Source: Deinococcus radiotolerans (GTDB lineage: Bacteria; Deinococcota; Deinococci; Deinococcales; Deinococcaceae). From it: a DNA stretch of 58,505 nucleotides. The position numbers and the translations under genes were made by a program. A model generated the notes under the pieces. The model did not search any database and was not told the origin of the DNA. It saw only the letters and a list, made by a program, of their open reading frames with translations. Positions 17,104 to 24,279 of this stretch are shown piece by piece (the first letter of the stretch is position 1; the number at the start of each line of letters is the position of its first letter). The stretch is from assembly GCF_014647435.1 (NCBI RefSeq), contig NZ_BMPE01000018.1, positions 1 to 58,505 of the forward strand. Direction: 5' to 3'.

Positions 17104-17424
17104 TCAGTTCAGCGGCTGGCCATCAGCATCCACCAGATCCTGGAAGGCCTGCACGGCCGACTGTCCTTTCGCAGCCCCGAGCACCTCCGCCCCAGCCATG
17201 ATCCGGGTCAATCCAGCTTCGACGTAGGCCTCCAGCGACAGGCCAAAGGCGTCCGCCTGCCGTTGAAGGGCCGCAACGAGTTCGGGCGCGATCTCCACGG
17301 TGAGGTCTTCTGACACCTCAACGCCGTCCGCAGACGTGTGGGGCAGCTGGTCGGGTGCCCACGCCAGGAGTTTTCGCGCAGCGCCAGTCACGGCGCCCGC
17401 ACGGTTCTGATCGTTCTTATCCAC
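17104..17424 (-). CDS. Small ribbon-helix-helix-like protein
   Basis: The 106-residue product contains DLTVEIAPELVAALQRQADA then FGLSLEAYVEAGLTRIMAG (about residues 40-78), a strand followed by two helices as in ribbon-helix-helix (MetJ/Arc/CopG) DNA-binding proteins. It probably binds DNA as a dimer. The N- and C-terminal tails look disordered. It lies 55 bases downstream of the PD-(D/E)XK-like gene on the same strand, so the two could be one transcript, and it is convergent with the 16491-17090 gene. RHH proteins beside nucleases are often antitoxins or plasmid regulators, but there is no direct evidence for that here. Confidence 0.6.
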   Translation of the reverse strand: MDKNDQNRAGAVTGAARKLLAWAPDQLPHTSADGVEVSEDLTVEIAPELVAALQRQADAFGLSLEAYVEAGLTRIMAGAEVLGAAKGQSAVQAFQDLVDADGQPLN

Positions 17425-17479
17425 AGGGCAAGTGTGACCGCGCGAGACTTCCGGACCAGGCGCTCCGCTCCCCGAGGAG

Positions 17480-18697
17480 CTACGCGGTCGGCAGGCTGTC
17501 GTCGAACCAGCTCACCAATTGCGGTAGCAGACCCGGCCGGTACAGGTCCTTCACGGGCAGCACCTGCAGCACGCCATGCCGGGCGTAGTAGACCCCCAGG
17601 CGACGAATGGGCAGCGCACTCCCCACCGTGCCGCCCATACGGTCCAGGATCAGGTACCCGGTGAGTTGCTGCAGGTATGCTCCCTCCAGCTGGAGATGCC
17701 GCGTGGCTTTGACCTCGATCAGCAGGTCGTCGAGCAGCACGTCCGCGTCTGCCCCACCGAATCGTCCGGCGGCCGCGAAGTGCGGGTTGAGGACCAGCTG
17801 CGACTGCGCCTGGAATATGCCCTGCGGCACCGCGTGAATCAGGGCAAGGACGTCCTGAGCGGCCTCCCGGGGGACCACACCGGCCAGATCGGCGAACCGG
17901 CCCGTCCGCACCACCACCTCGTATGACGCGAGCAGCACGGCCGCATGCGCGTGACGGAGCTCGAATGGCCGACCGAGCGCGACCTCCTGCAGCGTCTCTT
18001 CCGCCGCGTGGACCACTGCGAGGGTGCGGTCACGCTCCAAATCCAGCGCGGCGCGCCGGGCGATCAGCCCGCCCCGGACGGCCACCAGGCCCGGATTCAG
18101 CCCTTCAAGCAGAAAACGGAACGCGTAGTCGAAGGCGGTGCCGACCAGCCCGGGATTGGCGCCCAGGGGCGGGGCGAGCATCGGGGCGGGGGCCGGGTGC
18201 GCCTGGCGGGTCAGCGCGGTGCGGATCGCGTGGCGGGCCTCTGGGGTGCCCCGCAGGTACCCGGTGAGGCTGCCGTATTCAGGTGCAGTGGGGCGCGGCA
18301 GCGGGGGCGGCAGGGTGGTGGGCTTGGCCTGGGGCGGCGCGGCCCAGCGCAGCCGACAACCAGGCACGTTGGTCATGACCTCTGCCACCTGCCGCTGCGC
18401 CAGAGGCCCGTGCAGCGCGTCCACCGCCGCCTGGAGTTCGCGGTACGGTACCAAATCCCGCTCGTCTGAAACCCGCAGCCACTCCGGCGTCCAGGCCCGC
18501 GTCGTGAGGTCCAGGTGCACCAGACTGCCATGGGGCAGGGTGAAGAACGCGCCTGTCGGTGGGAGGGGCGAGCGGCGGGGCACAGCCGGCACTCTACGGG
18601 GGCAACGTGACCGCACACCGGAGTGAACGTAAGGAAGAGTCTGAGCGGAGGCTGACCTACGACGCTCGTGACCTGACGCCTTCACGCTGATGTTCAT
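17480..18697 (-). CDS. PD-(D/E)XK nuclease-like protein
   Basis: The C-terminal third carries a clear nuclease-fold signature: GGADADVLLDDLLIEVKATR, where the Asp residues precede the E-V-K of the ExK half-motif, followed by LQQLTGYLILDRMGG. This combination is found in a widely scattered family of uncharacterised proteins assigned to the PD-(D/E)XK superfamily. The first 250 residues (with FFTLPHGSLVHLDLTTRAW at the front) are otherwise unrecognised and helical. The product is 405 residues from the ATG at 18697; the first 30-50 residues look like non-coding composition and a GTG at 18616 is a better-supported start by content. It may act in defence, recombination or plasmid biology. Confidence 0.65.
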   Translation of the reverse strand: MNISVKASGHERRRSASAQTLPYVHSGVRSRCPRRVPAVPRRSPLPPTGAFFTLPHGSLVHLDLTTRAWTPEWLRVSDERDLVPYRELQAAVDALHGPLAQRQVAEVMTNVPGCRLRWAAPPQAKPTTLPPPLPRPTAPEYGSLTGYLRGTPEARHAIRTALTRQAHPAPAPMLAPPLGANPGLVGTAFDYAFRFLLEGLNPGLVAVRGGLIARRAALDLERDRTLAVVHAAEETLQEVALGRPFELRHAHAAVLLASYEVVVRTGRFADLAGVVPREAAQDVLALIHAVPQGIFQAQSQLVLNPHFAAAGRFGGADADVLLDDLLIEVKATRHLQLEGAYLQQLTGYLILDRMGGTVGSALPIRRLGVYYARHGVLQVLPVKDLYRPGLLPQLVSWFDDSLPTA

Positions 18698-18745
18698 ATG
18701 CGACGGTAGTTCGAGTGTGCTCCCTGCCCACGACCACGTTGACCT

Positions 18746-19939
18746 TCACTTCTGAATCGCTCGCGCCCCTTGGGACTGCCGCGCCTCCGTCCGCCCATTG
18801 ACGCCACTTACGAGCCACGCGGCCACTGCTCCCACGCCACTGAGCAGCAGCAGCGACACCCGGTAGCCGCCTGTCCACAGGTACAGCCCTCCCATCAGCA
18901 CAGGCGTGAGGGCCTGGGCGAGATTCACCGGCCGCGCCAGCCATCCGTTCACGGCACCGTAGAGGCCCGACGGGTACCCCCGCACCAGCAGCTCCGAGCG
19001 GGCCAGCGTGAGCGCCCCACTCGCCAGGCCGAACAGTACGATCCCGGTGACCTTCAGCGCTGTGGAGCCACTCAGGAGTAAGCCTGTCCCTGCGGCCAGC
19101 AGGCCCATCAGCGTGATGGTCAGGGGCACCGGGCCCACCCAGCGCAGGCACGGCACGAACACCACCCGGCCCGGCAGGGCGCTCAGGCCGAGCAGACCGG
19201 TCAGCGCCGCGGCCTCTCCCGGGCGGTACCCGCTGGCGAGCAGCAGGGGCGCCAGTTGCAGGCCCACGCCGACCGTCACGATCCGCGCGAGCGTCAGGCT
19301 CGCCGCCAGCTGCCAAGCGGCGCGGTCCGGGGTGAAGGGACCGGTGGCCTGAGAGGCTGGTTCCACTTCCCGGTCCGGTACCTTCCACCACGCCAGGCCC
19401 GCCACCGCCAGGAGCAGTCCCGCCAGTCCGAACAGCGCCCCACGCAGGCCCGCAGTATCCAGTAGCAGCGTCGTCAGTGGAACGAAGATGGTGCTCGCCA
19501 GCCCAGCCACCAGGGTCACCGTCAGCGTGGCCCGGGTGCGCCGCGCCCCGGCCACATGCTGCCCCAGCACGGTAAAGGCCGCCTCGTAGAACGTCAGCGT
19601 CATCGCCAGACCAGCCAGGAGCCAGGCGCAGAGAAACACCCCGTAGTCACGGGTCAGCGCCAGGATGACGAACGCGGCGGCTCCGCAGAGCGCCCCACCG
19701 CTCAGGAGGTGGCGGCCGCCCCGCTGGTCGAGGTGCCGGCCCACCCTGGGAGCAAGGACGGCACTCACGAGCAGCGCCGCGGTGAACGCCAGGCCGGTCT
19801 GCACGCGGGTCCAGCCGGTGGCGTGCTCGGTGGCGACCGCCAGGAGCGGCTGGGCGTAGTACAACGCGCCGTAGCTCACGGTACACAGCAGGGCCAGCGT
19901 CCACACGAGCGGACGCGTGGACGCTGGCCTGGCGGTCAT
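18746..19939 (-). CDS. MFS transporter of the arsR-DUF6428 operon
   Basis: The 397-residue protein has about twelve hydrophobic segments and the MFS loop [13 protein letters not shown] between helices 2 and 3, so it is a drug/metabolite antiporter type. Its start codon overlaps the DUF6428 stop by one base, and it is the last gene of the unit arsR, small CPTC protein, DUF6428, MFS. Given the arsinothricin and organoarsenical genes next door (arsO, arsN2, arsN1), it probably exports an arsenical or its derivative. It is not recognisably ArsJ or ArsB, and its substrate is inferred only from context. No Acr3 or ArsB pump occurs in the window. Confidence 0.85.
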   Translation of the reverse strand: MTARPASTRPLVWTLALLCTVSYGALYYAQPLLAVATEHATGWTRVQTGLAFTAALLVSAVLAPRVGRHLDQRGGRHLLSGGALCGAAAFVILALTRDYGVFLCAWLLAGLAMTLTFYEAAFTVLGQHVAGARRTRATLTVTLVAGLASTIFVPLTTLLLDTAGLRGALFGLAGLLLAVAGLAWWKVPDREVEPASQATGPFTPDRAAWQLAASLTLARIVTVGVGLQLAPLLLASGYRPGEAAALTGLLGLSALPGRVVFVPCLRWVGPVPLTITLMGLLAAGTGLLLSGSTALKVTGIVLFGLASGALTLARSELLVRGYPSGLYGAVNGWLARPVNLAQALTPVLMGGLYLWTGGYRVSLLLLSGVGAVAAWLVSGVNGRTEARQSQGARAIQK

Positions 19940-20484
19940 CAGCGGAGGGTGATGGGCGCCTGGGGCGCGCAGCAGCCGGTAGCGGGCTCACAGCTTTCAC
20001 TGGCCGCCTCGGTGGCCGTGCCGCAGGCGTCCCCCGCTTTGCACTGCACGCCTGGGGTCCGCAGATGCACCGTGATCATGTCAGGCTGAGTGTCCACGTG
20101 GGTGACGTGGTACTGCAGGGCTGGGGTCGTGGCGTTTCCGTACTCGAACCGCACTTCGGCCTCTGCGCGCACTGGGATGTGCTTGACGACGCGGTCGTAG
20201 ATGGCCAGGAACTTCTGATTGGTCATGAACCCGGCCTGGGCCTCTTCGGCACTGCCGTCCATCAGCTGAATGACCGTCTCGCGCCAGGCGTTGGCTTTCC
20301 CGCCGCAGTCCATGGCTTCAATGGTGACGGCCTTGACCTCGGTCACGTGGTAGCCCGCGGGCACGAGCACTTCGCCGTGCAGGTGGAACTGGAGGGGCCG
20401 CTGGGGCAGGGTGCGCAGGGCGGTGATTAGGGTGGCGGTGGAAGTGTGCTCGCTGAGGCCGGGAATGGGGGCAGTCTGGGTCAT
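19939..20484 (-). CDS. DUF6428 family protein, Cys-rich tail
   Basis: The 181-residue product carries the features of DUF6428: [21 protein letters not shown] and ETVIQLMD near the front, then [10 protein letters not shown]. Members of this family sit beside arsR genes in arsenic islands; their biochemical role is not established to my knowledge. Here the C-terminus is extended with further cysteines ([12 protein letters not shown]), which could bind As(III) or another soft metal. The ATG at 20484 follows AAGGAGACC. It overlaps the MFS start and lies behind a copy of the ArsR-box-like sequence at 20498-20519, suggesting a second, internal promoter in the operon. Confidence 0.8.
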   Translation of the reverse strand: MTQTAPIPGLSEHTSTATLITALRTLPQRPLQFHLHGEVLVPAGYHVTEVKAVTIEAMDCGGKANAWRETVIQLMDGSAEEAQAGFMTNQKFLAIYDRVVKHIPVRAEAEVRFEYGNATTPALQYHVTHVDTQPDMITVHLRTPGVQCKAGDACGTATEAASESCEPATGCCAPQAPITLR

Positions 20485-20497
20485 GACAGGTCTCCTT

Positions 20498-20519
20498 ATT
20501 GACATTCTTCGATGCGTAA
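20498..20519. promoter_or_regulatory. Internal copy of the ArsR-box-like sequence
   Basis: ATTGACATTCTTCGATG followed by CGTAA occurs here on the plus strand and matches ATTGACATTCTTCTATGTAA on the minus strand at 21036-21057, where it overlaps the arsR promoter. The duplication suggests ArsR binds at both places. Here it lies 14 bases before the DUF6428 start. Confidence 0.6.
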
Positions 20520-20530
20520 GGGTTAAAGAA

Positions 20531-20694
20531 TCAGCAGGTGGGGCAGGGCACGTTGGAGACCGGCATCTGCACGATCACCGGCGGGGTCGGGCGGTCCGGC
20601 GTCGGGCGGGCGAGATGCGCGCGGCGGGCCAGCTCGGCGTCCCGCAGCAGGTCCTGGTGGTGGGCGAGGGCGACGAGATGAAGGGTCAGGGGGT

Positions 20695-20698
<4 letters not shown>
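20531..20698 (-). CDS. 55-residue protein ending CPTC, between arsR and DUF6428
   Basis: The start overlaps the arsR stop codon (ATGA), and AAGGAGGCC precedes it, so it is very likely translated. The sequence is an amphipathic helix ([20 protein letters not shown]) followed by a Pro-rich linker and the terminus SNVPCPTC. The terminal CxxC plus several His residues suggest a metal- or arsenic-binding peptide. I recognise no family. Its place between an As(III) sensor and a DUF6428 gene points to a role in the same stress response. It is short enough to be missed by automatic annotation. Confidence 0.6.
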
Positions 20699-21021
<323 letters not shown>

Positions 21022-21027
21022 GGATGA

Positions 21028-21056
21028 ATCGTAGGTGTTACATAGAAGAATGTCAA
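21028..21056 (-). promoter_or_regulatory. arsR promoter with overlapping operator, leaderless start
   Basis: On the minus strand TTGACA (21056-21051), a 17-base spacer and TACGAT (21033-21028) stand 6 bases before the arsR ATG. The spacer holds the inverted repeat TTACAT/ATGTCAA-like sequence shared with 20498-20519, the probable ArsR operator. Confidence 0.75.
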
Positions 21057-21074
21057 TGGGTGATTGAGGTCATG

Positions 21075-22133
21075 TCACCTGACCGCTCTTCTTCGCGCCA
21101 GGTGCCGGACCACGACGGCCGCGTCCTGCCCCGCGCCCCGCAACGTCGCGGACGACAGCGCCCGCTGCCCACTCAACCCCACGTAGTACAGCCCCGGCAC
21201 CGTCCGACTCACACCCAGGCGCTGCACCGGCTCCCCCTGCCGGTCCAGTGCCCCGGTGCCGCGCAGGAACTCCAGATTCGCCCGGTACCCCGTTGCGAAG
21301 ATCACCGCGTCCACCCGCTCCTCCTGACCATCCGGCCACACGACGCCAAAAGCCGTCAACCGCGTGAACATCGCCCGCTGATCCAGGCGGCCCTCCCGGA
21401 ACGCCGCCCGGTACCGTCCCGGATCAAAGACATTCCGGGGAGACGGCAGGCGCCGGAGGTGCCCCAGGGTCAACTGATCCACCCGCGCCCAGGTCAACCA
21501 ATCGTGGATATCCCGGCCCAGCGGCCGCTGCGGCGTGAACTGCACCCGCGTTCGGGTCGCCAGGGTAACGTGGGCGACGCCCGCCAGCTCCACGGCGATC
21601 TGCACCGCCGAGTTCCCCGCCCCCACCACCAGCACCCGCTGCCCCGCGAAGGGCGCCGGCTCCTGATACGCCAGGGAGTGCAGCACCCGCCCTTTGAAGA
21701 ACGCTCGGCCTGGAAGCTCAGGCACAAACGGACGGCGAAACGTCCCCGTGGCCGCCACGACCGCGCGCGACCGGAAGGTGCGTCCATCCGCACACAGCAC
21801 CCGGAAGCCCTCCCCGTCGGGCAGCACCTGCGCCACCTCGGCTCCCGTCTCCATGGGAAACCCGAAATGGGAGGCGTAGGCCTCCAGGTACGCCACGACC
21901 TCATCCCGCGTGGGATACCGCTCCGGGTTCCCGGGGAAGGGCCAGCCGGGCAGAGACGCGTGCCGTGCAGGGGAAAACAGCTTCAGGCTCGCGTAATGCT
22001 GCGGCCAGGACCCGACCGGCCTTGGACCGGCTTCCAGTATCTGGAACCGCAGACCGTGACCCCGCAGGTGATACGCCGCGGCGAGTCCAGCCTGCCCAGC
22101 ACCGATGACCAGGGCGTCCAGTCGATTGGTCAT
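21075..22133 (-). CDS. arsO: ArsO-type FAD/NADPH flavin monooxygenase
   Basis: The 352-residue protein has two Rossmann motifs, VIGAGQAGLAAAYHL (residues 9-23, FAD) and VLVVGAGNSAVQIA (about 166-179, NADPH), plus the ATGYR signature near the C-terminus. These define the class B-type flavin monooxygenases and related ArsO proteins of arsenic operons. ArsO members are thought to oxidise an arsenical, though the reaction is poorly established. The ATG at 22133 is chosen because the FAD motif begins nine residues later and it overlaps the arsN2 stop (ATGA). It is the last gene of a marR-arsN2-arsO unit, and is convergent to nothing; arsR lies 54 bases downstream on the same strand. Confidence 0.85.
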   Translation of the reverse strand: MTNRLDALVIGAGQAGLAAAYHLRGHGLRFQILEAGPRPVGSWPQHYASLKLFSPARHASLPGWPFPGNPERYPTRDEVVAYLEAYASHFGFPMETGAEVAQVLPDGEGFRVLCADGRTFRSRAVVAATGTFRRPFVPELPGRAFFKGRVLHSLAYQEPAPFAGQRVLVVGAGNSAVQIAVELAGVAHVTLATRTRVQFTPQRPLGRDIHDWLTWARVDQLTLGHLRRLPSPRNVFDPGRYRAAFREGRLDQRAMFTRLTAFGVVWPDGQEERVDAVIFATGYRANLEFLRGTGALDRQGEPVQRLGVSRTVPGLYYVGLSGQRALSSATLRGAGQDAAVVVRHLARRRAVR

Positions 22134-22588
22134 GACGGGCCCCGTTGCGGGAGTGCCAGCTGCAGGACCACAGCGGAGGACGGACATCCCCCTTGCAGCT
22201 GGGACGACGCCTGGAGTGCGGCCGGCAGCGCGTCGCGCGTAACCGGGCGGAAGCCGAGCTTCGGGAAGAAACCTGCGGCCGTCGTGGTGAGCAGCGTCAG
22301 GGTCTCCAGCTCCCCCGCCGTGGCCCGCTCGATCATCTCCCGCGTCAGGGCCAGTCCGAGCCCGAAACCCTGGTGATCGGCACGCACCGCCACCGAGCGC
22401 AGCAGCCCGTGCGGACCGTACTGTTCCAGGCCCGCCACCCCCAGCACGTCGTCTCCCTGGACCGCCAGCACGAAGTCGGCGAGATGAGCATGCACGCCCT
22501 CCAGCGATAGTTCAGCCGCGATCAGGAGGGCCTCAAGGATCGGCAGCTCGGCGGCCGCCGCTTCACGGAAGGTCACGGCGTGGCGCAT
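22130..22588 (-). CDS. arsN2: GNAT acetyltransferase, ArsN2 type
   Basis: The 152-residue product has the acetyl-CoA loop of GNAT enzymes (LRSVAVRADHQGFGLGLALT) and the family-typical start FREAAAAELPILEALL then LEGVHAHLADFVLAV. It matches the ArsN2 group found in ars operons, which is related to but distinct from the arsinothricin acetyltransferase ArsN1. The acceptor is unknown. The start ATG at 22588 lies within the last codons of the upstream marR gene (16-base overlap) and its stop overlaps arsO, so the three are translationally coupled. Confidence 0.85.
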   Translation of the reverse strand: MRHAVTFREAAAAELPILEALLIAAELSLEGVHAHLADFVLAVQGDDVLGVAGLEQYGPHGLLRSVAVRADHQGFGLGLALTREMIERATAGELETLTLLTTTAAGFFPKLGFRPVTRDALPAALQASSQLQGGCPSSAVVLQLALPQRGPS

Positions 22589-23037
22589 GCCCCACCGTCC
22601 TCTGCGGCGCAGGCGCATTCGGCTTCGAGGGCGTCCGCCAGGAGTTCCAGGGCCCGCAGCACGTTGGCCTGTTCGACTTGGGGCACCCGGCCCAGCAGGC
22701 GAGCGGACTGCTGGCACAGTTCCGTGTTCAGGCGGCGAACCTGCGCGTGGCCGGCTGGGGTCAGGGTGAGCACCACCACGCGCCGGTCGGTCTGGCCTGC
22801 CTGCTTGTCGACCAGGCCTTCCCGGACCAGTTCATCCACGTTGCGGCTCATCCAGGCCTTGTCGGCCCCGAGTTGGCGGCCGAGATCCGCGAGGGTCAGG
22901 GGGCCTGCGCGGCCGAGGGTGGTGAGGACCTGGCAGCGGGTGAGGCTGTGAATGCCGCAGCAGCTGGCGGTGTGCTGCTGGAGGGTGGTGTGAAGCCGCG
23001 TGATGCGGCGCAGCAGGTCGCTGGGGTCCTGGGTCAT
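22573..23037 (-). CDS. MarR family regulator with N- and C-terminal cysteine clusters
   Basis: The 154-residue protein is a MarR winged-helix repressor (LTLADLGRQLGADKAWMSRN, DRRVVVLTLTPAG wing). It has unusual cysteines: Cys26, Cys27 and Cys35 before the DNA-binding domain (TASCCGIHSLTRC), one in the dimer helix (ELCQQS), and Cys141, Cys143 and Cys151 in the tail (ECACAAEDGGAC). This resembles a thiol metal site and would suit an As(III) or organoarsenical sensor. It is the first gene of marR-arsN2-arsO and is divergent from arsN1 with overlapping promoters between, so it probably controls both units. Confidence 0.85.
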   Translation of the reverse strand: MTQDPSDLLRRITRLHTTLQQHTASCCGIHSLTRCQVLTTLGRAGPLTLADLGRQLGADKAWMSRNVDELVREGLVDKQAGQTDRRVVVLTLTPAGHAQVRRLNTELCQQSARLLGRVPQVEQANVLRALELLADALEAECACAAEDGGACATP

Positions 23038-23057
23038 CCTCACTCCTTTCGTTGCAC

Positions 23058-23118
23058 TTGACAACGATCTATGGAGACCGTACTTCTGAAGGGAAGTCAT
23101 TGTCAACATCAACGATCT
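23058..23118. promoter_or_regulatory. Overlapping divergent promoters of marR-arsN2-arsO and arsN1
   Basis: Rightward: TTGACA (23058-23063), 17 bases, TACTTC (23081-23086) toward arsN1. Leftward: TTGACA (23106-23101), 18 bases, TACGGT (23082-23077) toward marR. The -10 boxes overlap, so one bound repressor could shut both. CAACGATCT occurs at 23062-23070 and again at 23110-23118, a direct repeat overlapping the two -35 boxes and the best candidate for the MarR site. Confidence 0.7.
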
Positions 23119-23128
23119 GGAGGCCCCC

Positions 23129-23686
23129 ATGACCCTACACCGACCCCGCCCCGCCACCCCAGCCGACGCCGCCGACATCGCCCGCATCTACACCCAGGGC
23201 ATCGAAGACCGCAGCAGCACCTTCGAAACCCGCCCCCGCACCGCCCAGGACATCACCCCCTGGTTCGACGGCACCCACCCCATCGTCGTGGTGGAACGTG
23301 GGGACCAGGTCACCGCCTTTGCCAGCACCAGCCTCTACCGGCCGCGCGACTGCTACGCCGGCATCGCCGAGTTCAGCGTGTACGTGGACCGCGCCCAGCG
23401 GGGCACGGGCGCCGGGAAGGCCGCCATGCAGGCCCTGATTCCCGCCGCGCAGGCCGCCGGGTACTGGAAGCTCCTGTCCCGCGTGTTCCCCGAGAACGCG
23501 GCCAGCCGGGCGCTCCTGGCGTCCCTGGGCTTCCGCGAGGTCTGCACCTACGAGCGGCATGGCCAACTGGACGGCGTCTGGAAGGACGTGGTGATCGTCG
23601 AGAAACTGCTGTCAGGGGAGGATGGCCCCTGGACCCGAGGTTCGGGCCCGGTGGGCCATGCGAGCACCGTGAAGATGTGGCCGTGA
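23129..23686 (+). CDS. arsN1: ArsN1-type arsinothricin N-acetyltransferase
   Basis: A GNAT enzyme closely matching the ArsN1 pattern: RPATPADAADIARIYTQGIE, STFETRPRT, YAGIAEFSVYVDRAQRGTGA (acetyl-CoA loop) and SRVFPENAASRALLASLGFR with YERHGQLDGVWKDVVIVE. ArsN1 proteins acetylate the amino group of the arsenic antibiotic arsinothricin, and related members act on phosphinothricin. The start ATG follows CTGGAGG. It is 185 residues, with about 15 extra at the C-terminus. Divergent from the MarR unit, it completes an organoarsenical-resistance cluster. Confidence 0.9.
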   Translation: MTLHRPRPATPADAADIARIYTQGIEDRSSTFETRPRTAQDITPWFDGTHPIVVVERGDQVTAFASTSLYRPRDCYAGIAEFSVYVDRAQRGTGAGKAAMQALIPAAQAAGYWKLLSRVFPENAASRALLASLGFREVCTYERHGQLDGVWKDVVIVEKLLSGEDGPWTRGSGPVGHASTVKMWP

Positions 23687-23812
23687 GTCCCACCACCTGA
23701 GCACCTGAGCGCCCAGACTGGTCGTTCGCTGAGCCGGCTGCCGCCAGGGCGTCGGGGGTGCGCGTGCCGCGCCCCTGGCTGCTGCCCGGATCAGGCGCCG
23801 GATACGCAGGCC

Positions 23813-24254
23813 GTGAATGGGGCCGCTGCGCCTGCCCGTTGTGCGGCAGCAGCGGCCCGGGCCATCCACTGGGTTCTCCTGGGGGTGGCTCAGGCCGCCG
23901 GTCTGGTCGGTCCTGGTGCCGGCTGGGCGTCATGGGCGGTGTTCGGGGTGGGGGTCTACGGTCTGCCAGTGCTGCTGGTGATGGTGGAGGTGCACGTGCT
24001 GGTCCACGTGCTGCACCGCGCTTCACGGCCGCCAGTGGTGCGGCCCGCGCTCGTCTTTGGTGCGTTTGAGGTTGTCACCGCCGATGCGGTCGAGCTGGCC
24101 GTGGGTGTGGCCGTCAGCGCACATGACGGGCCTGTACTGCTGGATCGGGCTGTTCATGGTCCTGGGGATCCTCCTGGAGCGTACGCTCTGCGGCGGGCGG
24201 CCCCTGTGCGTGGTGACCCAACCGGGTTTGACGTCTGAACATGTCAACATATGA
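23813..24254 (+). pseudogene. Possible frameshifted small membrane-protein gene
   Basis: From an ATG at 23813 one frame encodes hydrophobic stretches (IHWVLLGVAQAAGLVGPGAG, VYGLPVLLVMVEVHVLVHVL). Near 24118 the membrane-like sequence continues in the next frame as MTGLYCWIGLFMVLGILLER then TLCGGRPLCVV, ending at 24254. The join of two membrane-like segments across frames suggests a decayed or mis-sequenced gene; alternatively 24123-24254 is a separate 43-residue membrane peptide. No ribosome site is strong. The rest of the 593-base interval between arsN1 and the zinc ATPase shows nothing else except the ATPase promoter. Confidence 0.3.
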
Positions 24255-24273
24255 ATGGGTGCTCAGGTATAAT
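24244..24273 (+). promoter_or_regulatory. Leaderless promoter of the Zn/Cd ATPase operon
   Basis: TCAACA at 24244-24249 and a consensus TATAAT at 24268-24273 precede the ATG at 24280 by only 6 bases, so the transcript should start at or next to the initiation codon. The spacer contains ATATGAATGGGTGCTCA, an imperfect dyad similar to ArsR/SmtB operators (TGAA-N6-TTCA type). Confidence 0.7.
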
Positions 24274-24279
24274 GCCGTC

